From Micromonospora echinaurantiaca (GTDB lineage: Bacteria; Actinomycetota; Actinomycetes; Mycobacteriales; Micromonosporaceae): a DNA stretch of 64,000 nt. The stretch spans positions 942,501 to 1,006,500 of the forward strand of contig NZ_LT607750.1 in NCBI RefSeq assembly GCF_900090235.1. The letters run 5' to 3'. Of the stretch, positions 1-6,516 are shown one piece after another. The notes under the pieces are model-generated. The model had not been told where the DNA came from and did not search any database. It worked only from the letters and a program-made list of their open reading frames with translations. Each line of letters opens with the position of its first letter. The first letter of the stretch is position 1. The translations under genes were made by a program, and so were the position numbers.

Positions 1-423
1 GAAGCCGCTGTCCAGCGTCAGGGCCATGTTCACCGTCGCCGACGTGCGGCCGTTGACGGTCGAAACGTTGACGCCGTTGACCTTGTGGCCGCGGATCTTC
101 GGCTGCTGAGCGACGCCCCGGGCGAACGCGTCCCTCGCGTACCGGCCGCGCGTCTGGCTGCACAACTGTCCGTAGGCCCCGTCCGTATCGCCGGCTTCCA
201 GGTCGGTCACGAACGACTCGGCGGCCTGTCGCGCCGGATCCGTCGCGCCCTTGACCCCCTTGTACAGGAAGAAGCCGCCGACACCGGCGCCACCGCAGCA
301 CAGCACGAGGACCACGCCGACGACGATCAACACGGTCCGTAGCGTCCGCGGTTGCGGCGGTTGCGGCGGTTGCGGCGGTTGCGGCGGCTGGTATGGCTGG
401 TACGGCTGGTGCGGGTGGGTCAT
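1..423 (-). CDS. Membrane-anchored hypothetical protein with Pro-rich N-terminus (C-terminus cut by window edge)
   Basis: Read leftwards from the ATG at 423, the frame stays open to base 1, so 141 residues are visible and the C-terminus lies outside. A cytoplasmic stretch of QPY and QPP repeats (about residues 6-25) is followed by one membrane segment (about 29-53, containing VLIVVGVVLVLCCGG) and an extracytoplasmic part starting near ATDPARQAAESFV. This layout is common in actinobacterial single-pass proteins whose outer part is a DUF4878/lumazine-binding-like fold, but the domain call is inference because the sequence is incomplete. No Shine-Dalgarno is visible. A TACCGT box lies 8 nt before the ATG on the coding strand, so the mRNA may be leaderless. 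Function unknown. Confidence 0.7.
   Translation of the reverse strand, partial: MTHPHQPYQPYQPPQPPQPPQPPQPRTLRTVLIVVGVVLVLCCGGAGVGGFFLYKGVKGATDPARQAAESFVTDLEAGDTDGAYGQLCSQTRGRYARDAFARGVAQQPKIRGHKVNGVNVSTVNGRTSATVNMALTLDSGF
352..387. repeat. Four tandem copies of a 9-nt repeat (TTGCGGCGG)
   Basis: Four exact copies of TTGCGGCGG lie end to end inside the first gene. On the coding strand each encodes Pro-Pro-Gln, giving the QPP run at the N-terminus. The unit is a multiple of three, so copy-number change would keep the frame. Confidence 0.9.
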
Positions 424-607
424 AGGGAGCGACGGTAGGGGATGCGAGAAGTTCTCGATGCCCTGTCGACGTGAATCCGGCGTACCGGTCGACTCGCGTC
501 CGTGCTGCTGGGGCCGGCGCGGTGCCGTCGGGGTCAGCCGTCGCCGGCAGAGAAAAGTCGACGCCCCTATATGGACGGTTACCCCTCCCTGAGCGGTACC
601 GGACCCG
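424..607. other. Intergenic region upstream of the partial membrane-protein gene
   Basis: No coding signal. It contains a perfect odd palindrome CGAGAAGTTCTCG (445-457) close upstream of the possible TACCGT -10 box of the leftward gene, which could be an operator. An AT-rich tatat patch lies near 569. No regulator can be assigned. Confidence 0.4.
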
Positions 608-641
608 TTGACCGGCCGGCCACCCCCGGCCGGCCGGTCAA
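608..641 (-). terminator. Hairpin downstream of the VOC/ArsR operon
   Basis: TTGACCGGCCGG (608-619) pairs with CCGGCCGGTCAA (630-641). Two further base pairs close inside, giving about a 14-bp stem with a 6-nt loop. It lies 63-96 nt beyond the stop of the leftward VOC gene, so it is a plausible transcription terminator. No long T run follows, as is usual in high-GC actinobacteria. Confidence 0.6.
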
Positions 642-703
642 AACGCGGGCCACCACCGTCACCGTTGCGGCTCGTGACGTCCGCCGTCCGGGTCGGGTGT
701 CGA

Positions 704-1090
704 CTACTTCGGCTGCGCGATCTGGATCAGGTTGCCGCAGGTGTCGTCGAACACAGCGGTGATCACCGCACCCATGTCGGCGGGCTCCTGCGTGAACACC
801 ACCCCGAGCTGCTTCAGCCTCTTGTGCTCAGCGTCGATGTCGTCCACGGCGAACTGCGTGAGGGGGATGCCGTCGCTGACCAGGGCCTCCTTGAACGCCT
901 TGGCGGCCGGGTGCGCGTCGGGCTCCAGCAGCAGTTCGACCCCGTCCGGCTGGTCCGGCGAGACGACGGTCAACCAGCGGTACTCACCCACCGGCACGTC
1001 GGTCTTCTTCACGAAGCCCAGCACCTCGGTGTAGAAGCGCAGCGCGTTGGCCTGATCGTCGACGTACACGCTGGTCAGGTGGATCTTCAT
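704..1090 (-). CDS. VOC-superfamily (glyoxalase/bleomycin-resistance-like) protein
   Basis: A 128-residue single VOC module opening MKIHLTSVYVDDQANALRFY and containing FYTEVLGF, the typical first beta-alpha unit. The C-terminal part (VFDDTCGNLIQIAQ) carries the D-x-x-G-N signature of the family. The ATG at 1090 is chosen because a strong SD (AGAGGAG) lies 6 nt upstream. This start overlaps the stop of the upstream ArsR gene as ATGA, so the two are translationally coupled. ArsR/VOC pairs are common in actinobacteria; here the VOC protein is probably the main target of ArsR control. Its substrate cannot be read from sequence. Catalytic metal ligands are not certain, so a binding or sequestering role is as likely as an enzymatic one. 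Confidence 0.88.
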   Translation of the reverse strand: MKIHLTSVYVDDQANALRFYTEVLGFVKKTDVPVGEYRWLTVVSPDQPDGVELLLEPDAHPAAKAFKEALVSDGIPLTQFAVDDIDAEHKRLKQLGVVFTQEPADMGAVITAVFDDTCGNLIQIAQPK

Positions 1091-1377
1091 GTCGTCTCCT
1101 CTGGGGTTTCGGGCCGCAACCATCGCTCGGCGATGGAGTGCAACGGCCGGACATCGATGTGGTGGAACTTGTAGCGACCCTGCCGGCGCGTGACGATCAG
1201 GCCGGCGGCCTCCAGGACGTCAAGGTGCTGGGAGATCGCCTGGCGCGACGACGTGACCTGGTGCTTGGTGGCCAGCCGGCCGCAGATCTCGAACAGGGTC
1301 TGGCCGTCACGGTCGGTCAGCTCGTCGAGGATCTGCCGGCGCGTGGGATCGGCCAGTGCCTGGTACAGGTCACCCAT
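1087..1377 (-). CDS. ArsR-family winged-helix transcriptional regulator
   Basis: A 96-residue protein with the ArsR winged helix: LADPTRRQILDEL at the N-terminus, then the recognition helix region SSRQAISQHLDVLEAAGLI and the wing VTRRQGRYKFHHID. There is no CxC metal-binding motif in the recognition helix, so this is not an arsenic or metal sensor of the classical type. It resembles the metal-independent ArsR proteins that control adjacent VOC, SRPBCC or SnoaL-like enzymes. The ATG at 1377 sits 6 nt after a -10 box, so the message is probably leaderless. Longer in-frame starts to 1413 would run into the promoter and are rejected. It is first in a two-gene operon with the VOC gene. Confidence 0.9.
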   Translation of the reverse strand: MGDLYQALADPTRRQILDELTDRDGQTLFEICGRLATKHQVTSSRQAISQHLDVLEAAGLIVTRRQGRYKFHHIDVRPLHSIAERWLRPETPEETT

Positions 1378-1383
1378 GCGGCC

Positions 1384-1413
1384 ACTATAGGCAAGCGACG
1401 ACTTGCATATCAA
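1384..1413 (-). promoter_or_regulatory. Promoter and likely ArsR operator of the ArsR/VOC operon
   Basis: On the minus strand: -35 TTGATA (1408-1413), an 18-nt spacer, -10 TATAGT (1384-1389), then 6 nt to the ATG at 1377. The spacer is filled by the inverted repeat GCAAG-N6-CTTGC (1391-1406). A repressor bound there would block polymerase, so autorepression by ArsR is the simplest reading. Confidence 0.75.
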
Positions 1414-1534
1414 GGCTGCGCGTCGTCACGGCGCCACTCGTCGGCCAGCTCCGCCGCCCGCGAGGGTTGGGCGTTCCCCGACTACCCCGCAGGCGTCATG
1501 TGCTGCACTCCACACCTAGTCTCATTATGTAGTT

Positions 1535-1551
1535 GCCTAAAGAGATTAGGC
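1535..1551. promoter_or_regulatory. Inverted repeat upstream of the FBP-domain gene
   Basis: GCCTAA-N5-TTAGGC lies 8 nt before the ATG at 1560, in an unusually AT-rich stretch for this genome. It may be an operator. No regulator gene next to it can be tied to the site, other than the divergently placed ArsR gene. Confidence 0.45.
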
Positions 1552-1559
1552 TGATTCCT

Positions 1560-2045
1560 ATGCAACCCCTCACCGAGTCCGCCATCCGCGCCTCCTTCGT
1601 CAACTGCACGAAGGGCGAGGCGAAGCGCCTGGCCGTGCCGAAGGATCTGGCCGAGCGCCCCTGGGACGACCTCGACTTCCTCGGGTGGCGGGACGGGTCG
1701 GCGACGGAGCGGGCCTACCTGGTCGCCGAGTCCGGTGCCGGGCCGGTCGGGGTGGCGCTGCGGGTGGCCCCGCAGACCGGGCGGGTGCGGCGCAGCATGT
1801 GCTCGTTCTGCCTGACCACCCACACCGGAGACGGCGTCTCGCTGATGACCGCGCGCAAGGCCGGGAAGGACGGGCGGCAGGGGAACTCCGTGGGCGCGTA
1901 CATCTGCACCGACCTGGGCTGCTCGCTCTACCTGCGGGGGAAGAAGAACGCCGGACGGCGGATCGACGAGTCGATCACGCTGGCCGAGAAGGTCGAGCGC
2001 ACCCTGGCCACCGTCACCGCCTTCCTGCACAAGGTGGTCGAGTGA
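1560..2045 (+). CDS. FBP-domain (EF-G-binding-like, treble-clef zinc finger) protein
   Basis: A 161-residue protein with a C-terminal treble-clef zinc finger: C81-x2-C84 in RRSMCSFC and a second pair C116/C121 in YICTDLGC. The spacing matches the C-terminal zinc-finger domain of the FusB/FBP family. In staphylococci FusB binds EF-G and frees ribosomes stalled by fusidic acid. Actinobacterial members of this length are usually called FBP-domain proteins, and their physiological role is not established. The ATG at 1560 gives MQPLTESAIR and lies just after an inverted repeat, with no strong SD. The gene stands alone between the ArsR operon and a VOC gene. Protection from fusidic acid is possible but only inferred. 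Confidence 0.8.
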   Translation: MQPLTESAIRASFVNCTKGEAKRLAVPKDLAERPWDDLDFLGWRDGSATERAYLVAESGAGPVGVALRVAPQTGRVRRSMCSFCLTTHTGDGVSLMTARKAGKDGRQGNSVGAYICTDLGCSLYLRGKKNAGRRIDESITLAEKVERTLATVTAFLHKVVE

Positions 2046-2108
2046 GCCGACCAGGCCGGCCCGGACGGGGACGGACAGGGCCGGCCCGAGCCACTACGCT
2101 TGCGTCGC

Positions 2109-2489
2109 ATGCATCGCAGCCGGGTCTACGCCCTCCTCATCGACACCCCCGAAGCCGAAGCCGCCCAGGCGACCGCGTTCTGGTCCGCCGCACTCGGCGT
2201 CCGCAGTGAGGTCGACCCTCAGTACCCGCAGTTCATCGGCCTGCACGACGCGCTGCCCGGGATCGTCACCGCGGTGCAGTCGGTCGACGACGCGCCTCGC
2301 TTCCACCTCGACTTCGAGACCGACGACGTCGAGGCCGAGACGGCGCGGCTGGTCGCCATCGGCGCCACCGAGGTGACGCGGTGGCAGGAGTGCCGGGTGC
2401 TGCGGGTGCCGGGCGGGCACCTGGTCTGCGTTCTGCCCGTGGAGAGCCCGCCGGAGGTCTTCGACGCCCAGGCCAAGACCTGGCCCTGA
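2109..2489 (+). CDS. VOC-superfamily protein
   Basis: A 126-residue VOC protein starting MHRSRVYALLIDTPE, with FWSAALGV as the first conserved helix and FHLDFETDDVEAE and CRVLRVPGGHLVCVLPV in the second half. This is the glyoxalase_6-type version often annotated only as VOC family protein. The start could also be the ATG three codons upstream (2100). A TACGCT box lies 8 nt before the chosen ATG, compatible with a leaderless message. It converges with the rRNA methyltransferase gene, with only 19 nt between the two stops and no hairpin there. Substrate unknown. Confidence 0.82.
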   Translation: MHRSRVYALLIDTPEAEAAQATAFWSAALGVRSEVDPQYPQFIGLHDALPGIVTAVQSVDDAPRFHLDFETDDVEAETARLVAIGATEVTRWQECRVLRVPGGHLVCVLPVESPPEVFDAQAKTWP

Positions 2490-2508
2490 CCTCGGGCCTC
2501 CGCCGCGG

Positions 2509-3336
2509 CTACCCCTGCCTGGCTCGCTGCCGGGCGGCCTCGTACAGCACGACGGTTCCGGCTGCCGCTGCGTTCAGCGAACTGGCGGCACCGACGATGG
2601 GGATGCGGACCATCCGGTCACTCGCCTCCTGCCAACCGGCGCTGAGTCCGTGTGTCTCGTTGCCAACGAGAAGGAGTGTGGGGCACGTCAGGTCGTGCTC
2701 GGCGACATCCACCTCGCCATGCTCGTCCGTGCCGATGATCTGAACCCGCGGCAGGCCGGCCGCACGCACCGCAGCTATCCAATCGAGAACCTCCCGATGG
2801 CTGGCGACTCGCACCACCGGGAGGGCGAACAAGGATCCCGTGCTGGCCCGGACCGCCTTCGGGTCGTACGGGTCGGCCGCGTGGCCGGTGACGATGACAC
2901 CGGAGGCTCCGAAGGCGTCCGCGGAACGGATCAGTGTGCCGACGTTGCCCGGGGTCTTCGGGCGATCGAAGACCACGACGAGCATCTTCGGGCCGACCGG
3001 GACGCGATCCAGGCTGTCCTCGGGCTGCGCCACCACAGCCAGCAGCTCGGGCGACTCTTCCTCCTTGCCACCAAGTTCACGCATCAGCTCGGGTGCAAGA
3101 GCAACCCGAGTAGTCGAGACCTGATCGAGGAGATCCCGACACCACCGGGACAGGATCTGCCGGTCGGGATAGAGGAGAGCCCGAACCTCCCATCCGTGTT
3201 CCAGGGCCAGGCTGATCGGGCGCACCCCCTGCACCAGGAACTCCCGCAGACGCTGGCGCTTGTTCCGGTTGGTCAGCAGTGCCTGCCACTGCTGGAAACT
3301 CGCGTTCCGGGCGGTGATCTTCAAGGTCTTCGCCAC
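2509..3336 (-). CDS. SpoU/TrmH-family 23S rRNA 2'-O-ribose methyltransferase, AviRb-like
   Basis: A 275-residue SPOUT methyltransferase. An N-terminal substrate-binding part (about 1-110, with RNASFQQWQALLTNRNKR) precedes the catalytic domain. The three SpoU motifs are present: RPKTPGNVGTLIRSAD (N131, R137), LLLVGNETHGLS (225-232) and IPIVGAASSLNAAAAG (253-255 SLN). From memory, wording such as FQQWQALL-NRNKR, QGVRPISLA-EHGW and TGSLF-LPVVRV closely follows AviRb, the avilamycin-resistance enzyme that methylates the ribose of a 23S rRNA uridine in helix 91. Thiostrepton-resistance TsnR proteins read differently. No antibiotic cluster surrounds it, so it may be housekeeping or cryptic orthosomycin resistance. 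Specificity is inferred. Confidence 0.85.
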   Translation of the reverse strand: MAKTLKITARNASFQQWQALLTNRNKRQRLREFLVQGVRPISLALEHGWEVRALLYPDRQILSRWCRDLLDQVSTTRVALAPELMRELGGKEEESPELLAVVAQPEDSLDRVPVGPKMLVVVFDRPKTPGNVGTLIRSADAFGASGVIVTGHAADPYDPKAVRASTGSLFALPVVRVASHREVLDWIAAVRAAGLPRVQIIGTDEHGEVDVAEHDLTCPTLLLVGNETHGLSAGWQEASDRMVRIPIVGAASSLNAAAAGTVVLYEAARQRARQG

Positions 3337-3404
3337 GGAGCCGATTCAACACCATCCGCCTGTCCATGGGCCGTTTCCCTGGGACGCTCCGGACGGCACA
3401 GCCC

Positions 3405-4199
3405 TCACTCCGCGATACCGCTGATCTCGGCGAGCACGCGCCGCTGGAAGGCGCGGGCTTCGGGGCCGCTCGGTGCCGGGCCACCGGCGCGGGCCGCGAT
3501 CGACCGTTCGATCAGGCCGGCCGGCTCGCCCGCGTCGGCCGCCCAGTCGTCGGCGAGCAGCCGGCGGCCGGCCTCGGCCTTCGACAACCACCGGCCGTGC
3601 CGGACCTTCGCCAGCGACCGGCAGGCGCCGAGCACCGCGTCCTCGGCGCCGGGGGCCGGACCGTCGCCGGGCGGGGTGGGCAGGGCCAGCCACCAGCGCA
3701 GCGCGTCGACCAGCAGCCGGCGCAGGTCCGCCGGGGACAGGTCGGCGAACGCCTCGGCGGCCGGCGGCCCGAGCAGGGCCTGCCCGCACTCGTGCAGGAT
3801 GCTGCGGTCCAGGCCGTACCAGAACCGGCCGTCCGCCGCGGGCCGCTCGTCCGCGTCCCAGGTGACCCGGAAGTCCATCCGCGCCCCGGTGTTCAGCTCC
3901 ACCTCGAAGCCGGGCTCCGGGGTGCCGGAGCGGGCAGCCGCGGCGGTGTAGACGACCAGTTCCAGGCCGCGCGCCGGGCAGGGCAGCGCCTCGTACCGCA
4001 GCCCGGCGACCAGCCGGCGCTTGCGGTCCGGGTCCAGCGGCCGCGCGCAGACCAGCGCCACGTCGACGTCGCTGCGGCCCGGCTGGTATGCCCCCAGGCC
4101 GACCGAGCCGGCGGCGTACGCGCCGACCAGATCGTCGCCGAGCACGTCACGGGCCACCCCGACCAGGTCGGTCAGGTAGCGGCGCACCTCGCTGTCCAC
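3405..4199 (-). CDS. Nucleotidyltransferase with AadA-like C-terminal domain
   Basis: A 264-residue protein with a Pol-beta-type nucleotidyltransferase fold: AGSVGLGAYQPGRSDVDVAL gives the G-S-x(n)-D-x-D signature (GS about 31-32, DVD 44-46). The second half, with VLGACRSLAKVRHGRWLSKA, resembles the helical DUF4111 domain of aminoglycoside 3''-adenylyltransferases (AadA/ANT(3'')). The GTG at 4199 is used because the residues before it lie in unrelated GC-rich sequence. Such genes are common in actinobacterial chromosomes and most have not been shown to confer resistance. Streptomycin/spectinomycin adenylylation is therefore possible but unproven. The Nudix gene is transcribed in the same direction 46 nt upstream. 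Confidence 0.8.
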   Translation of the reverse strand: MDSEVRRYLTDLVGVARDVLGDDLVGAYAAGSVGLGAYQPGRSDVDVALVCARPLDPDRKRRLVAGLRYEALPCPARGLELVVYTAAAARSGTPEPGFEVELNTGARMDFRVTWDADERPAADGRFWYGLDRSILHECGQALLGPPAAEAFADLSPADLRRLLVDALRWWLALPTPPGDGPAPGAEDAVLGACRSLAKVRHGRWLSKAEAGRRLLADDWAADAGEPAGLIERSIAARAGGPAPSGPEARAFQRRVLAEISGIAE

Positions 4200-4245
4200 G
4201 CCACATTGTGGCCCGCCGGTTCGGCGGGGTCGCTCCCAGGGGCGG

Positions 4246-4737
4246 TCAGTCGTCGGTCCACGTCGTGCCCGGCGGCAGGTACCAGGTCGCGGACTCGTCG
4301 GCCAGGGCGTGCGCGACGACCGTACGGGCGTGCGCGTCCAGCGCCGGCAGCGCGTCCATCGCAAACCAGCGCACGGCCAGCGACTCGTCGTCGTTGACCC
4401 GGGCCGTGCCGCCCAGCAGCCGGCAGTGGAAGCCCAGGTTCAGGTACTCGCAGCGGTCGCCGTTGGGATAGCTGTGCAGGTGCGAGACGACGCTGCTCAG
4501 CCGCACCGGCTCGACGTCCAGGCCGGTCTCCTCGTACACCTCGCGGACCACCGCTGTGGCCGGCTGCTCGCCGGGCTCGACGAAGCCGCTGACCACCGAC
4601 CAGCGCCCGTCGTCGGCGCGCTGGCCGAGCAGCAGCTCGCCGGCGGCGTTGCGGACCACCGCGCTGACGCTCGGCAGCCAGAGCAGGTCGTGGCCGACGT
4701 GCTTGCGCATCCGCAGGATGTAGTCCGGTACGCCCAT
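4246..4737 (-). CDS. Nudix hydrolase
   Basis: A 163-residue protein with a complete Nudix box, G51-FVEPG-E57-QPATAVV-R65-E66-V-Y-E69-E70-T-G72, which binds the divalent metals and cleaves a nucleoside-diphosphate-linked substrate. Flanking features (VVRNAAGELLLGQRADDGRW, LSSVVSHLHSYPNGD) fit the NUDIX/MutT-like group annotated as NUDIX domain-containing hydrolase in actinobacteria. The substrate cannot be assigned. The ATG at 4737 is the first start. It lies between the AadA-like gene and the M48 protease, all leftward, and could share their transcript. Confidence 0.88.
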   Translation of the reverse strand: MGVPDYILRMRKHVGHDLLWLPSVSAVVRNAAGELLLGQRADDGRWSVVSGFVEPGEQPATAVVREVYEETGLDVEPVRLSSVVSHLHSYPNGDRCEYLNLGFHCRLLGGTARVNDDESLAVRWFAMDALPALDAHARTVVAHALADESATWYLPPGTTWTDD

Positions 4738-4767
4738 CGGCCGACCCTAACCCCCGACGATCAGCGG

Positions 4768-6041
4768 TCAGCCGGACCAGCTGATGTTCCGGCGGACCCG
4801 CTCGTACTCGCGGGCCAGCTCGGCGTCGATGCGGGCCGAGCGTTCCTCGTCGAGCACCACCGCCGGCTCGTACGCCGGCCGGCTCGCCAGCATCCGGTGG
4901 CGCAGCCCGCTCGGCGGGTGGGAGGCGAACAGCGACGTCTCCTCGCGCACGGACAGTTGGCGACGCCGGGGCAGCGGGTCGGCCGCCGCCACCCGTGCCT
5001 CGGTCACCGCCGCCCGCCAGCGCTGCGGCCCGTGCCCGGCCCGCGCCTCCCGGCGTACGGCGAGTGCGATGGAGTCCACCGCCACAGTGGCGTCCAGCAG
5101 GCTGGTCGCGGCGGCGGTTCCGGCGGCCCGCGCGGACATCTCGTCGGCCAGGTACTCGGCCCGCTGGATGTCCCGGAGCGCGACGCAGACCAGCGCCACG
5201 TGCACGGCGAACAACAGCCGCGCCAGCGTCCACTGGAACGCCCGGGCCAGCGCCGCACCGAGCAGTTCGAAGATGCCGGCGCCGGAGACGGTGTCCACCG
5301 GACGGACCAGGTTCGCCGCCGAGCCGAGCGTGGTGAACGCGGGCTGGGTGAGCAGCGCCCGGCGCGGATCGCCGTTGACGAAGTGCCCGAGTTCGTGGCC
5401 GAGCAACGCCACCCGCTCCGGCGGGGTGAGCGAGCCCCAGTACGGCAACCCCAGGCAGAGCACCGCCCGACGCCGCAGCCCGACCCGGCCGGCGTACGCG
5501 TTGAGGTCGCCGTCCACGCCAACCACCTCGGGAACGGGTGCGCCGACCGCCGCCGCCACCTCGTCAACGAGCCGGAACAGCTCCGGCGCCCGGGCGCGGT
5601 CGAGCACCTCCAGGTCCTCGTCCAACCGGCCGAACCGGGGACGCAGCGCGACGGCCAGCCCGAGCAGCGCGACGCCGAGCACGATCGACGGGTTGGGGAA
5701 CCGGAACGCCACGATCAGCCAGATGCCGGTGCCGGCGAGCGCGAAGACGCCGGCGAGCAGCACCAGCGAGGCGGCCCCGGTGACCACCCGGGCGACGCCC
5801 GCGCCGGTGGCCGCCGGCGGCCGGCGACCAGTCGCGCGAACTGCCGCCGCGTCGCCCGGTAGGCGAGCCGGTGGGTCCACCGGTCCACCCACCGCCAGCC
5901 GAACTCCGGAGCCCGCCGGTCCACCTGGTACGCGTCGAGATTCCACTCGCAGTCGGCGCACCAGGACAGCGCGCCGGGCAGCGACACCGTCCCGGCGCCG
6001 CAGTCCGGACAGCCGCTTTGGTCGGCCACCGTGTCGATCAT
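4768..6041 (-). pseudogene. M48-family zinc metalloprotease with N-terminal zinc ribbon, broken by a frameshift
   Basis: The N-terminal part, from the ATG at 6041, reads MIDTVADQSGCPDCGAG and contains a C-P-D-C / W-C-A-D-C zinc ribbon, then an aromatic linker to LAYRATRRQFARLVAG. The protease part (two membrane segments near VVTGAASLVLLAGVF and NPSIVLGVALLG, then GHELGHF at about 5380-5400 with the HExxH zinc site) continues in another frame to 4768. Joining the two needs a -1 shift at about 5809-5830, exactly at the palindrome GGCCGCCGGCGGCC (5809-5822). The protease frame is open through to 6162, but its N-terminal reading there is not protein-like. This is either a real inactivating deletion, an alternative internal start giving a shorter protease, or a base-call error in a strong hairpin. 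Confidence 0.65.
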
Positions 6042-6236
6042 GAGGTCCGATGGTGCTGGTGGCCGCGGCGTACCGGAACCGGCCGTTCGGCCGATCCCGT
6101 CTCGCCCCGGGCTTCGGCCGGCACCTGTTTCCGCAGTTCCGGCCCACTCCGCGAGGTAGCACGTCTACTGTGGAGACGAACGGACATTTGCGGTGTTCCG
6201 GTGGCGGCCGGGCGATTCGCGGTGCACAGTGATCTC

Positions 6237-6440
6237 ATGAGCGACAGCGGGAGTGGTGGGCACTACTACTGGTGCACCCGACACCACCGGGTCGAGACCG
6301 ATGCCGACGTGTGCCCTGCCAAGCACGTTCTCGGACCGTACGCCTCAGCCGCCGACGCGGAGAACGCCCTGCAGCGGGTGCGGGAGCGTAACGAAGCGTG
6401 GGACGCCGAGGACGCCCGTTGGGCCGGGGAGGACAGATGA
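6237..6440 (+). CDS. Small conserved hypothetical protein (67 aa)
   Basis: A 67-residue protein beginning MSDSGSGGHYYWCTRHHRVE, with one cysteine pair spaced widely (C13, C26), a hydrophobic middle (HVLGPYASAADAENALQRV) and a charged C-terminus (AEDARWAGEDR). The YYWCxxHHxVE...C pattern suggests a small zinc-knuckle-like fold, but I do not recognise a named family. It is divergent from the M48 gene and followed 76 nt later by the histone-like gene in the same direction. No strong SD is visible. Coding status rests on codon bias and on the high-quality amino-acid pattern. Confidence 0.65.
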   Translation: MSDSGSGGHYYWCTRHHRVETDADVCPAKHVLGPYASAADAENALQRVRERNEAWDAEDARWAGEDR

Positions 6441-6516
6441 GCGGCGCGGGACGGCCCGCGTCGAGGTACCGCGTGCTCCGCGAGGGCGAGAGCACGTCCC
6501 CAAGGAGGGAACCGAG

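Noticed and set aside
6042..6162. In-frame extension of the M48 protease frame to 6162
   Set aside because: The residues (Arg/Gly/Pro-rich) are not protein-like and the zinc-ribbon N-terminus lies in the other frame.
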